Assembly: GCF_022213955.1 (NCBI RefSeq)
Contig: NZ_JAKNTW010000008.1
Location: 1 to 64,000, forward strand
Source: Dolomitihabitans soli
Lineage (GTDB): Bacteria; Actinomycetota; Actinomycetes; Streptosporangiales; Streptosporangiaceae
Direction of reading: 5' to 3'
Length of the DNA: 64,000 nt
Part shown: one piece after another, positions 55,965-63,974 of the stretch
How the letters are laid out: every line of letters starts with the position of its first letter
How positions within the stretch are numbered: position 1 is the first letter of the stretch
Translations under genes and position numbers: made by a program
Notes under the pieces: model-generated
What the model saw: the letters and a program-made list of their open reading frames with translations, nothing else
What the model was told of the DNA's origin: nothing
Databases searched by the model: none

Positions 55965-56070
55965 GCCCGGCCGGCGAACTCAAAGACCGGCCGGCGAACT
56001 CAAAGGCCGGTCTGGACACCGAAGGCCGGTCTGGAAACCGGCCGGCCCTTGAAGCGGCCGGCCGGAACCA
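55965..56070. terminator. Bidirectional hairpin cluster
   Basis: In the 133 bases between convergent stops two strong hairpins can form: GGCCGGT/ACCGGCC (56024-56043, loop of six) and GCCGGCC/GGCCGGC (56041-56062, loop of eight). The segment is also made of near-direct repeats of GACCGGCCGGCGAACTCAAA (two copies from about 55966 and 55986) and GGCCGGTCTGGA (two copies). It can end transcripts of both the glutaredoxin gene and the membrane/ABM gene. Confidence 0.65.
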
Positions 56071-56085
56071 CCCGATTCGGGTCGG

Positions 56086-57684
56086 CTAGATCGGGAAGGC
56101 GGTGGGCAGCGGCACCACCTTCGCCGCGTTGACGTTCAACTCGATGACGTTGGTGGCGAGCACGAGGGGCTGGCGCTCGGCGACGAAACGCGCCACGTGC
56201 GGCTGGCGCTGATGGTCGGTGTAGGCGACCTCGTCACGGTAGAGCTCGTAGATGATGCGCTGCAACGGCGCCGACTTCACGGCGTGGCAGGAGTAGATGA
56301 GGCTGTCGGGCTCGTTGCGGCGCACTCCCTCGACGGTCTCCTCCGCCAGCCGGTCGAACGCGTCGCCCGCGCCGTCCATCAGCGTGAAGACGGTCAGCAG
56401 GCCGAAGATGCTGGGCGAGGGCCTGCCGCCGGGGCCCGCCCCCTCCGCGCCCGGATGGACCGTGCCCGTGCCCGGCATGACGAAGTCCGGCTCGCGGCGG
56501 CCCGCCCTTCTGCCCTCGGACCGCCTGCCGGGGCCGTGCTGTGGGCCGCGCGCGCCGTTGGGCGGCATGCCGAACGCCTGGTGCTCGCCGGTCGGCGGAC
56601 GGCCCTGCGCCTCGAAAGGATCGTCGGTCAGCGGCGCGCGCCCGGCGTTGTCGGGCTGCGGCGCACGACGAGGGTCGTCGGTCAGAGGAGCACGACGGGG
56701 ATCGTCGGTCAGAGGAGCACGACGGGGATCGTCGGTCAGGGGCGGGCGGCGGCCTTCGAACGGGTCGTCGGGACGCGGCTGCATGCGCGAGGCGTAGTCG
56801 ACGTCCTGCTCGCCCGCACGGTATTCGGCCACCAGGTCGCCCAGCCCGGAACGCCGCTGCCCGGACGGGCGCTGCGGCGGCCCCGGCGGCATGCGGTTCT
56901 CGGCCGGCTCCGCGACCCGTTCGGGCACCTGGCGCCTGGGCGGCTGCTCGGGCGCCGCCCGGCGGCTCGCGGGGCGGGGCTCCTCCTGCTCCTCCTCTTC
57001 CTCCTCGTCGTCGTAGGGGGCGAGCGGGCGGATCAGGGTGTACCAGACCCCGGCGGCGGTGACGGTCAGCAACGCGGCGGCGAAGACCCCGGGCACCGCG
57101 AAGCGGACCGCGCCGACGAGGGCGATGCCGATCGGGCCGAGAACCAGGATGGCGTGCATGTTGTCGGCGTCGTAGTCGTCGCCGTCACGCCACCGCAACA
57201 CCGCGATCACCAGCGAGACGATGAGAACGAGCACGGTGACCCCGTGCGTCCCGGCCAGCAGGGTGGACGGGATCGTGCTCCAGTGCTCGGCGCCCAGCGG
57301 GAGCGACTGGCTGAAACCGTCGTTGTGACTGGTCGGGTCGAGGATCAGGATGACCAGCGCGACGAACGTGAGGGCGCCGCCGAGCAACCACGTGGCGAAC
57401 TTGGCCGGAGTCTTCCGCGCCAGAAGCTGGATCACCCCGATGGCCAGCCAGAACGGGGCGATCAATGATCCGGTCAGCTGGTAAAGGCGGAATGTGGTCG
57501 GCCCGAACCCCACCAAATGACCGGTTGCGACTACGCCCAGTGACACGCACAACGCCGCGGTCACGGCGCTCCAGGCTCCTAACCAACCACTGGGCTCACT
57601 ACGGAACCGACCGATGAGGGCACCAGTGGCGATGGCGGCGAGCAGAGCACCGGCGAACGCGATGACAGCGACGAGGACTTCCAT
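56086..57684 (-). CDS. Multi-helix membrane protein fused to a C-terminal ABM-like domain
   Basis: 532 residues. Residues 1-~235 hold about seven membrane helices. Then a Glu-run (DDEEEEEEQEE), a ~190-residue Pro/Arg-rich linker containing PLTDDPRRA repeats (three near-identical 27-base DNA units at 56663-56743), and a C-terminal ~100-residue domain like the dimeric antibiotic-biosynthesis-monooxygenase (ABM) fold: GLLTVFTLMDGAGDAFDRLA, ELYRDEVAYTDHQRQPHVAR. ATG 57684 is the conserved start. Heme or quinol handling would fit the neighbourhood, but function is unknown. Confidence 0.8.
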   Translation of the reverse strand: MEVLVAVIAFAGALLAAIATGALIGRFRSEPSGWLGAWSAVTAALCVSLGVVATGHLVGFGPTTFRLYQLTGSLIAPFWLAIGVIQLLARKTPAKFATWLLGGALTFVALVILILDPTSHNDGFSQSLPLGAEHWSTIPSTLLAGTHGVTVLVLIVSLVIAVLRWRDGDDYDADNMHAILVLGPIGIALVGAVRFAVPGVFAAALLTVTAAGVWYTLIRPLAPYDDEEEEEEQEEPRPASRRAAPEQPPRRQVPERVAEPAENRMPPGPPQRPSGQRRSGLGDLVAEYRAGEQDVDYASRMQPRPDDPFEGRRPPLTDDPRRAPLTDDPRRAPLTDDPRRAPQPDNAGRAPLTDDPFEAQGRPPTGEHQAFGMPPNGARGPQHGPGRRSEGRRAGRREPDFVMPGTGTVHPGAEGAGPGGRPSPSIFGLLTVFTLMDGAGDAFDRLAEETVEGVRRNEPDSLIYSCHAVKSAPLQRIIYELYRDEVAYTDHQRQPHVARFVAERQPLVLATNVIELNVNAAKVVPLPTAFPI

Positions 57685-57884
57685 GGTGCCTCCATGCTGC
57701 CGGACATTACCCCCCAACCGGTAGCGGAAGCCGGGACTGCCGCTGCCGGTTAATCGGTCCACACAATATCCGCCGGTTACAACACGTCACCACCTAGCTC
57801 CCATCTGCCAGTTGGATTGTGCAATTAACGGATGATTTCTATTGTGGGCGAGCACGCCGCACCCCTCCTCCCCAGGGATACCGG

Positions 57885-58544
57885 ATGCCGAACACGTCGC
57901 CGCACGCCGGAGTTCTTCCCTCGGCCACCCCTCGGGTGGCACAGGCCACGCGTACGGGCGAGCCAGCGGCACATCATGATGTCGCCGCGCCCGAGGACGG
58001 TGACCTCAGGACGCTGGTGCTGCGCGCCAAGACCGGCGACGCGGACGCCTTCGGAACGCTCTATGATCGCTATCTCGATCTGGTCTATCGCTACGTCTAC
58101 TTCCGGGTCGGCTCGCATCCGCTCGCTGAGGATCTGACCAGCGAGACCTTCCTGCGCGCCCTCCGCCGGATCGCCGACTTCACCTGGCAGGGCCGCGATT
58201 TCGGCGCTTGGCTCGTGACAATCGCCCGAAATCTCGTCACGGATCACTACAAATCGGGTCGATATCGGCTGGAGGTCACCACCGCCGAAGTACTCGACGT
58301 CCCCCTCGACGGCCCCGACAACCCGGAGAACGCCGTCGTCACCGCGATGATCAACGACCGCATGCTGCGCGCCGTCCGGGATCTCAATCCGGAACAGCAG
58401 GAATGCGTGGTGCTGCGCTTCCTGCACGGCATGAGCCTGGCCGAAACCGCGCTCATCATGGGGAAGCGGAACGGCGCGATCAAAGCGCTGCAGTTCCGTG
58501 CCACCCGCGCGCTGGCCCGGGCGCTCCGAACAGAGCTCGGTTGA
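57885..58544 (+). CDS. bldN: ECF sigma factor, BldN type
   Basis: 219 residues. Region 2 is LRAKTGDADAFGTLYDRYLD, YFRVGSHPLAEDLTSETFLR and RIADFTWQGRDFGAW; region 4 is LNPEQQECVVLRFLHGMSLA, ETALIMGKRNGAIKALQFRA. These are very close to Streptomyces BldN, which directs aerial-growth genes including chaplins. About 45 residues precede region 2; in Streptomyces this part is a removable pro-sequence, here shorter. ATG 57885 follows AGGGA; a longer frame begins at GTG 57819. The next gene encodes an rsbN-like anti-sigma protein. Position after hem-rex-grx-membrane gene is the same as in Streptomyces. Confidence 0.9.
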   Translation: MPNTSPHAGVLPSATPRVAQATRTGEPAAHHDVAAPEDGDLRTLVLRAKTGDADAFGTLYDRYLDLVYRYVYFRVGSHPLAEDLTSETFLRALRRIADFTWQGRDFGAWLVTIARNLVTDHYKSGRYRLEVTTAEVLDVPLDGPDNPENAVVTAMINDRMLRAVRDLNPEQQECVVLRFLHGMSLAETALIMGKRNGAIKALQFRATRALARALRTELG

Positions 58545-58633
58545 GAGCCGGCAAGACGTAACCTGACAGCGCGAGCCGTCGTTAAGGCAAGTGAAACCGA
58601 TGGATCATCGCACGGGGGCGGCAGGGAGCGTTC

Positions 58634-59323
58634 ATGCGTAAGTGGCGACCCCAGTGGTGGCGTCCGGCCACCTCTCGGCGCTCGCAGGAGGCATGCGTCG
58701 CCGAGCGCCTGGCCGAGATCGGCGCCGCCCAGGGCAGCGGACCGCGTCCCGGCTTCCGTGCCCGGCTCCGCGACGACCTGCTCGCCGTCTACGCCGACGA
58801 ACGCGAAGAGACAGGCGCCGCCCTCCGCCTCGCCGCCCCGCGCCGCCGGCGGAGAGGACGCCGCCTGCCCCAGCTCGCGATGCTCGGGGTGACCTTTCTG
58901 GTGATCGTCACCGGGCTCGTCGCCTACCGCTCCATTCCCGGTGACACGCTCTACCCGCTCAAACGCGCCGCCGAATCGACACTCCTGCGCATGAGCACCG
59001 ACGAGATGGACCGGGCCGACCGCAAGCTCGCGTCCGCCAAGGAACGGGCCACCGAGGTCGCCACGCTGCTCGGCTCCACCGACCACGTCGACCGTGTCGA
59101 CCTCGTCGACAAGACCCTCAGGGAGATGGAGATGACCACCCGCTCGGCCATCTGCACCCTGACTCGCGTGAAGCGCGACGACGCGCGCTCGGCGACCAAG
59201 CTGAAGCGGTTCGCCGAGGAACAGCACAACACCGTGGAACCGATGCTCCCCAAAATGGACGAGGAGACGCAGCGCCAGGCGAACGGCTACCTCAACTACA
59301 TCGACGGCCTGGCAGCCCCTTAG
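58634..59323 (+). CDS. rsbN: Membrane anti-sigma factor with DUF5667 domain, RsbN-like
   Basis: 229 residues. A cytoplasmic N-terminal ~75 residues (VAERLAEIGAAQGSGPRPGF, RARLRDDLLAVYADE), one membrane helix (LAMLGVTFLVIVTGLVAYR) and an outer DUF5667 region: PGDTLYPLKRAAESTLLRM, ASAKERATEVATLL. It lies 89 bases after bldN in the same direction, the position of the BldN-specific anti-sigma RsbN in Streptomyces. RsbN holds BldN at the membrane through its N terminus. Identity rests on context and domain, as these proteins diverge quickly. Confidence 0.8.
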   Translation: MRKWRPQWWRPATSRRSQEACVAERLAEIGAAQGSGPRPGFRARLRDDLLAVYADEREETGAALRLAAPRRRRRGRRLPQLAMLGVTFLVIVTGLVAYRSIPGDTLYPLKRAAESTLLRMSTDEMDRADRKLASAKERATEVATLLGSTDHVDRVDLVDKTLREMEMTTRSAICTLTRVKRDDARSATKLKRFAEEQHNTVEPMLPKMDEETQRQANGYLNYIDGLAAP

Positions 59324-59402
59324 CGTGGCCGTCCGCCCTCCGAGCGCCGTCCCCACGACCGCCACGGCCCCCCACACCGCAGCCCGACGCGCGCCCGACC
59401 CC

Positions 59403-59515
59403 GCGACCGTCATCGCCACCACATCCCGCAGCGCACAGCCCACCGCGTCGAGAACCACCATCGCCACCACAGCCACTGCCCACGACCCGAACCCGCGACC
59501 GTCATCGCCACCACA
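59403..59515. repeat. Short direct repeat in the rsbN-HAD gap
   Basis: The 21 bases from GCGACCGTCATCGCCACCAC onward occur exactly twice, at 59403-59423 and 59495-59515, within the 276-base gap between the anti-sigma and HAD genes. Around them are looser copies of ATCGCCACCACA. An 87-codon frame across the repeat has no ribosome site and low-complexity content, so it is not called a gene. Confidence 0.6.
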
Positions 59516-59599
59516 GCCCGTCACATCGGGGACCGGCCACGAGGAAGCCGGGCTGAAGTCACGATCGCCCGGTTTCCACGGCGGTTAAGCTGAGGTGCT

Positions 59600-60472
59600 A
59601 TGAGGCGGCTAGTACTACGACGACGGCAGGAGCCGGAGCTGGCGGGCGAAGTGGCGGCCGCCGCAGCGGTAAGCATGCCCGTGGCCGAACCCGACCCCGC
59701 CGCCGCCGCGTTCTTCGACGTCGACAACACCATGATGCGCGGCGCCTCGATCTACCACTTCGCCAGAGGGCTCGCCTCCCGGGGCCTGTTCACCAGCAAG
59801 GACCTGATGAGGTTCGCGGTCGGCCAGACGCTGTTCCGGATTCGCGGCAACGAGAATCCCGAGCACATCACCCAGGCCAAGGAGACCGCCCTGGCGTTCG
59901 TGGCCGGCCTGAAGGTCGAGGAAGTGGTCCGCCTCGGCGAGGAGATCTACGACGAGGTGATGGCCGCCCGCATCTGGGCCGGCACCCGCGCCCTGGCGCA
60001 GAGCCACCTCGACACCGGCCAGCGAGTCTGGCTCGTCACCGCCACCCCCGTCGAGCTGGCCAGCGTGATCGCCCGGCGTCTCGGCCTGACCGGCGCCCTC
60101 GGCACCGTCGCCGAGACCGAGCACGGCGTCTACACCGGCCGCCTGGTCGGCGACCTCCTGCACGGCCCCGCCAAGGCCGAAGCGGTCCGCGCCCTGGCCC
60201 GCAAGGAGGGCCTCGACCTCAGCCGCTGCTCCGCCTACAGCGACTCCGCCAACGACCTCCCCCTGCTCTCCCTGGTCGGCCATGCCGCCGCCATCAACCC
60301 CGACGCCGAACTCCGCGACCACGCCAGGGCCAACGGCTGGGAGATCAACGACTACCGCACCGGCCGCCGAGCCACCATGATCGGCCTCCCCATCGCCGCC
60401 GGCGCGGGCGCACTCGCCGGCGGCATCGCCGCCGCCATCGCTCTCCGCCGCCACTACCGCTCCCGCGACTGA
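59600..60472 (+). CDS. HAD-IB family hydrolase (phosphoserine-phosphatase-like)
   Basis: 290 residues. HAD motif I is [13 protein letters not shown] (DxDxT-type Asp pair), motif II in [13 protein letters not shown] and motifs III/IV in [14 protein letters not shown] and [18 protein letters not shown]. The cap region between is that of subfamily IB. A final hydrophobic stretch ([19 protein letters not shown]) may bind the membrane. Natural substrate unknown; IB members include phosphoserine phosphatases. Same position near bldN in Streptomyces as known. Confidence 0.9.
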   Translation: MRRLVLRRRQEPELAGEVAAAAAVSMPVAEPDPAAAAFFDVDNTMMRGASIYHFARGLASRGLFTSKDLMRFAVGQTLFRIRGNENPEHITQAKETALAFVAGLKVEEVVRLGEEIYDEVMAARIWAGTRALAQSHLDTGQRVWLVTATPVELASVIARRLGLTGALGTVAETEHGVYTGRLVGDLLHGPAKAEAVRALARKEGLDLSRCSAYSDSANDLPLLSLVGHAAAINPDAELRDHARANGWEINDYRTGRRATMIGLPIAAGAGALAGGIAAAIALRRHYRSRD

Positions 60473-60490
60473 CCCCGCCCGGCTCACTCC

Positions 60491-60600
60491 GACCCGACCG
60501 TACGGCAAGCCACCCCGGCGCCCCTCGCCGCAGGTGGCCGGGCTCCGCGGACCCATGCCACTCCAGCGGCTCCAGCCGATCGCCGTCACAACTCGATCCT
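60491..60600 (-). repeat. Interspersed repeat, copy B (inverted)
   Basis: Read on the minus strand it has GGCTGGAGCCGCTGGAGTGG followed by CATGGGTCCGCGGAGCCCGG, a CCCGGC ... GCCGGG stem and GCCGTACGGTCGG. It is the only copy in reverse orientation. It lies just behind the HAD gene stop (60472). Confidence 0.65.
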
Positions 60601-60836
60601 TGGCGATACCCACATCCGTAAAGCTTCCGGCCGTACCCTAACCGCCCGACGACGCTCGATGACACTGGGTCATCGGCCTCCGCCTGGCCCGGCTCGCTCC
60701 CTTCGACCGCTGCGCCACGAACTACGCTCAAGCGACGGGGGGAAGTGTCGAGAGCGCGCCGGAAGGCACACGGGGGACGGGCATACAGGGATGGGCAGTC
60801 GGCTCGGCCACCGATGCATCCCCACCGGACCGTGCG

Positions 60837-60970
60837 CGGGTTTCGACCGGAGGGCATGGTCGGCGAGCGGGGCGTGACGGCGGGCGGCTGGAGCCGCTGG
60901 AGTGGCGTGGACCCCACGGGGCCCGGCCATCGGCGGCAGGGGCGCCGGGGTGGCGGCATGCCCACAGGGG
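60837..60970 (+). repeat. Interspersed repeat, copy C
   Basis: Contains GGCTGGAGCCGCTGGAGTGG (60886-60905) then CGTGGACCCCACGG, followed by GCCCGGCCATCGGCGGC and GGGGCGCCGGGGTGGCGG, with the CCCGGC/GCCGGG stem. Upstream it has GGGTTTCGACCGGAGGGCAT, like copy D. The best match to copy D, which lies on the other side of the peptide gene. Confidence 0.7.
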
Positions 60971-61010
60971 ACCTCCTTCGCGGTGGGATAGATGTGCGCG
61001 CGTGCGCAGA

Positions 61011-61029
61011 CCCGCCACGACGTGGCGGG
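61011..61029. other. Perfect small hairpin
   Basis: CCCGCCAC (61011-61018) pairs completely with GTGGCGGG (61022-61029) around a GAC loop. It lies between repeat copy C and the peptide gene. It could end transcripts from upstream or be an operator; nothing else decides between these. Confidence 0.45.
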
Positions 61030-61206
61030 TGCCATCCCCGCAGAAGCGGCGCCGATACAGGTCAAAGTGCCCAGGTGACCGCCTTCGGGACGGATCAGAC
61101 CGGATTTTGGCGGCCATACCCGCGATATACCAGCCCCTGCTTAGCTATGGCCACCGCCGAGCCCCTTACGAGCGGGAGAACAGGACTCCAGAAGAGAGGT
61201 CCATCT

Positions 61207-61422
61207 GTGAAGAAGAAGATCGCCGTGCTACTCGGGACGACAATGGTCTCGATGGCGTTTGTGGCGACACTTGCCGCTCCGGCACACGCAGCGTCATGGC
61301 ATTGGTTCGGTCCTGTGAGCAAGTCGGTGTGCAACACCAAGGCTGAGGTGTGGCGGGACGCGGGATACAACGCAAAATGTAACTGGACGCCCTACGGGTA
61401 CTACTGGGGCTACTACTCCTGA
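61207..61422 (+). CDS. Very small secreted peptide with aromatic-rich mature part
   Basis: 71 residues from GTG 61207, which follows GAGAGG by seven bases. A textbook Sec signal: KKKIAVLL, hydrophobic core GTTMVSMAFVATL, cut after APAHA (~28). The mature ~43 residues contain two cysteines (SVCNTK, AKCNW), one likely disulfide, and many Trp/Tyr: ASWHWFGPVSKS and YGYYWGYYS at the end. No family was recognised. A terminator follows at 61443 and repeats C and D flank it. It could be an extracellular antimicrobial, signal or surface peptide; all are guesses. Confidence 0.7.
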   Translation: MKKKIAVLLGTTMVSMAFVATLAAPAHAASWHWFGPVSKSVCNTKAEVWRDAGYNAKCNWTPYGYYWGYYS

Positions 61423-61442
61423 AGCAGCCGAGACGGGCCAGT

Positions 61443-61471
61443 AAGCCGACCGCGCCGAGCGTGGTCGGCTT
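61443..61471. terminator. Hairpin terminator after the peptide gene
   Basis: AAGCCGACC (61443-61451) and GGTCGGCTT (61463-61471) pair perfectly over nine positions with an 11-base loop, 20 bases after the peptide stop. A short pyrimidine run (CTCCTC) follows on the forward strand. Confidence 0.75.
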
Positions 61472-61504
61472 CTCCTCGCAATGCGAAGCCCGGCGATCGC
61501 TGGA

Positions 61505-61645
61505 GGCGCGGGGTTCCACCGGAGGGGATGGCCGGCGGGCGGGGCGTTGTGGCGGGCGGCTGGAGCCGCTGGAGTGGCGTGGACCCCACGGAGCCCGGCC
61601 ATCAGCGGCGAGAGGCGCCGGGGTGGCGGGCCGTACGTCCGCACC
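61505..61645 (+). repeat. Interspersed repeat, copy D
   Basis: Contains GGCTGGAGCCGCTGGAGTGG (61557-61576), CGTGGACCCCACGG, GCCCGGCCATCAGCGGC and GGCGCCGGGGTGGCGGG, plus GCCGTACGTCCGC at the end, like copy A. Before the core it reads GGTTCCACCGGAGGGGATGG, shared with copy C. Same orientation as A and C. Lies between the peptide terminator and the LysR gene end. Confidence 0.7.
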
Positions 61646-61707
61646 ATGCGTCGAGTCGGGTCGGCCAACCAGCCCCATGTACGCGAACAGGTTCTCCTGA
61701 AGGATGC

Positions 61708-62643
61708 TCAGCGCGGAATCACCCAGCCCGGCGCCCAGGTCCCGGCGGCGTCGTGGCTGGTCGCTGTGGCGGCGAGGTGGGCGCGGAGGGTGGCCAGCCC
61801 TGGGTGGGGGTTGTCGCGGTGCCACAGGAGCGAGTGCGGGTAGACGGGCGTCGGGTCGGTCACCGGGATGCGGCGCAGGCCGTGGCCGGCGGGCCAGACC
61901 AGGCGGGTCTGCTCGCCCATGAAAGTGGCCAAGGCCGGGGTGTCGGCGATGGTGTCGAGGAGCGCGTCGGAGCCGAAGTTGGGGCCCGTCGCCTCGATGG
62001 TGAGGCCGAACTCGGCGACGAGATCGTCGTAGTAGGCGGCCCACTCGGTACCGGGGACGATGCCGGGCATCCAGATCCGGTGCCCGGCGAGCTGAGCGAC
62101 GGTCACCGACCGGGCGCCCGCCAACGCGTGGGCGGGCCCGGTGAGGAGCTGGAGCGGCTCGGCGAGCACCCGGACGGACTCGATGTCCTCGGGAAGGGGC
62201 CGGCCGGGCACGGCGACGGCGCGGAAGGACGCGTCGATCGCACCGGACCGAATGGCGGCGACGGCCGTCTCGACGTCGAACAGCATCACCACGTCGAGCT
62301 CGATCTCGGGGTGCGTGCGGTGGAAGCCGCGCATCAGGCCCGAGGCCGCGCTGCGTGAGGCGATCACGTCGACGCGCAGCGGACGGCTGCCGGGGAGCAC
62401 GGACGCGACCGCGCGCTCGGCGACGCGAAGCAGTTCGCGTGCGTGGGGCAGGAACGCCTGCCCGTCGATGGTGAGCCGGGCCCCGCGCGCAGTGCGGGTG
62501 AACAGCCGCACGGCGAGGTCCTTCTCCAGCCCGGCGATGCGCTTGGAGACGGCCTGCTGGGTGATCGACAGGTCTGCGGCGGCGTGCTGGAACTGGCCGG
62601 TGTCCACGACGGTGACGAACGTGCGCACAGCATCGAGATCCAC
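61708..62643 (-). CDS. LysR-family transcriptional regulator
   Basis: 311 residues. HTH at 1-60: DLDAVRTFVTVVDTGQFQHA, ADLSITQQAVSKRIAGLEKD; effector domain from ~90 with LRVDVIASRSAASGLMRGFH and an IWMPGIVPGTEWAAY pocket region. Starts at GTG 62643 with AAGG upstream. It is divergent from an MFS gene across 95 bases containing a strong palindrome (62660-62678). It most likely controls that exporter and itself. Confidence 0.92.
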   Translation of the reverse strand: MDLDAVRTFVTVVDTGQFQHAAADLSITQQAVSKRIAGLEKDLAVRLFTRTARGARLTIDGQAFLPHARELLRVAERAVASVLPGSRPLRVDVIASRSAASGLMRGFHRTHPEIELDVVMLFDVETAVAAIRSGAIDASFRAVAVPGRPLPEDIESVRVLAEPLQLLTGPAHALAGARSVTVAQLAGHRIWMPGIVPGTEWAAYYDDLVAEFGLTIEATGPNFGSDALLDTIADTPALATFMGEQTRLVWPAGHGLRRIPVTDPTPVYPHSLLWHRDNPHPGLATLRAHLAATATSHDAAGTWAPGWVIPR

Positions 62644-62659
62644 ACCGACCGACCTTAGT

Positions 62660-62678
62660 ACACAACTCACGGTTGTGT
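62660..62678. promoter_or_regulatory. Probable LysR operator
   Basis: ACACAACTCACGGTTGTGT is an inverted repeat of seven perfect pairs around TCACG, of the T-N11-A type typical for LysR sites. It lies 17 bases upstream of the LysR gene start and 60 bases from the MFS start. Confidence 0.7.
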
Positions 62679-62722
62679 GATTTCGGTCGAATGGTTGTTT
62701 GACCTGCCTACTAGCTGCGCGT

Positions 62723-62739
62723 TTGATCTCTCAGATCAA
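62723..62739. promoter_or_regulatory. Second palindrome at the MFS start
   Basis: TTGATCTCTCAGATCAA has seven perfect pairs around CTC and ends on the A of the MFS start codon. It could be an operator or a structure that governs translation. No ribosome site is visible before that ATG. Confidence 0.5.
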
Positions 62740-63974
62740 TGGGTGGTTGTTTCCTGGAGATGGCGGGGTGCGCGTTGGGAAGGTCGCTCGGGCGGCGGTT
62801 CAGGTGGTTCTGGGCCGCGTATGCGGTCAGCACGTTCGGCACATGGCTCGCGTTCGACGCGTTCGCCCTGATCGCGATTCTCGCTCTGGACGCAGGGCCT
62901 GCCGAGGTGTCGGTTCTGGCCGCCGTGGGGCTCGCGGTCGGGGCGGTGGTCGCGGTGCCGCTCGGGCCGTGGGTGGAGTTCCGGCGCAAACGGCCGGTGA
63001 TGATCGCGATGGACCTGATCCGGTTCGCGGCGCTGATGAGCGTTCCCCCCGCCTACGTGCTCGGCTGGCTGAGCTTCGCTCAACTCCTGGTTGTGGCGGT
63101 CGTTGTCGGCGCGGCCGACATCGCCTTCACCGCTGCCGGCGGAGCATGTCTGAAGGCGCTCGTCCGGTCCGAGGACCTGCTCGTTGCGAACGGGCGGTTC
63201 GAGGCCACGACCTGGACCGCCACCGCGCTCGGACCGCCGCTCGGTACCGCCGCGATCGGGCTGGTGGGCCCGGTGACGAGCGTGGCGGCCAACGCGGTCA
63301 GTTTCCTCCTCTCGGCCGCGGGGATCCGCGCCATCGGCGGGCGGGAGCCACGTCCCGCGCGAACCGCCGCACCGCCCCGGCCTGGAGCCGGCGACCTGCT
63401 GGAGGGATGGCGGTACATCCTCGCCAGCCCGGCTCTGCGCCCGTTGTTCTTCAACACCGTCCTGGTCAGCGGCTTGATCATGGCAGCCTCGCCGTTGCTC
63501 GCCGTCCTCATGCTCGGCGATCTCGGGTTCGCACCCTGGCAGTACGGCCTCGCCTTCGGCGTCCCCTGCGTCGGCGGCCTCATCGGCTCGCGGCTGGCCC
63601 GCCCGCTCCTCGCACGGTTCGGACAGCACAAGGTCATGCTCACCGCCGGGACGCTGCGCGCGTGCTGGCTAATCGGATTGGCGTTCGTCAGCCCCGGCCC
63701 CACCGGGCTCTTCCTCGTCATCGCCGTGGAATTCGGGCTGATCACCTGCATGGGCGTGTTCAACCCGGTATTCGCTACCTACCGGCTCGAACAGCTCCCG
63801 TCGGACCGGGTCGTCCGCACGTTGTCTGCCTGGTCGATCACCAGTAAAGCCACCATCGCGGCCATGACCGGCGTGTGGGGCCTGCTGGCCGGCCTCACCA
63901 GTCCCCGCACCGCGATCGCGATCGCCGGTCTCCTCCTCCTGGCGACCTCGCTCCTCCTCCCTCGACACGAGTGA
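62739..63974 (+). CDS. MFS transporter, 12-helix exporter type
   Basis: 411 residues with about 12 membrane helices of the enterobactin-exporter-like (MFS_3) kind: RFRWFWAAYAVSTFGTWLAF at the start, LGPWVEFRRKRPVMIAMDL (motif A region), FEATTWTATALGPPLGTAAIG in the middle. Mostly exporters of drugs or siderophores; substrate unknown. ATG 62739 is the longest start; ATG 62760 is an alternative. Divergent from a LysR regulator. Confidence 0.9.
   Translation: MGGCFLEMAGCALGRSLGRRFRWFWAAYAVSTFGTWLAFDAFALIAILALDAGPAEVSVLAAVGLAVGAVVAVPLGPWVEFRRKRPVMIAMDLIRFAALMSVPPAYVLGWLSFAQLLVVAVVVGAADIAFTAAGGACLKALVRSEDLLVANGRFEATTWTATALGPPLGTAAIGLVGPVTSVAANAVSFLLSAAGIRAIGGREPRPARTAAPPRPGAGDLLEGWRYILASPALRPLFFNTVLVSGLIMAASPLLAVLMLGDLGFAPWQYGLAFGVPCVGGLIGSRLARPLLARFGQHKVMLTAGTLRACWLIGLAFVSPGPTGLFLVIAVEFGLITCMGVFNPVFATYRLEQLPSDRVVRTLSAWSITSKATIAAMTGVWGLLAGLTSPRTAIAIAGLLLLATSLLLPRHE

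Larger units (their letters stand above)
60473..61206. other. Gene-free stretch with two interspersed repeats
   Basis: About 735 bases between the HAD gene and the small secreted peptide gene. It holds repeat copies B and C and a hairpin at 61011. Frames of 60-130 codons occur on both strands but share only repeat-derived residues (such as GWSRWSG) and have no supported start. The final ~100 bases should contain the peptide gene promoter. Confidence 0.5.

Noticed and set aside
56663-56743. 27-base tandem repeat considered as a non-coding element
   Set aside because: The unit is a multiple of three and codes for APLTDDPRR within the membrane/ABM gene.
59325-59588. 87-codon Thr/Ala/Pro-rich frame between rsbN and the HAD gene
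   Set aside because: No ribosome site and low complexity caused by direct repeats.
60745-61206. Upstream extension of the secreted peptide frame to 225 codons
   Set aside because: It runs through repeat copy C; the signal peptide starts exactly at GTG 61207 after a ribosome site.
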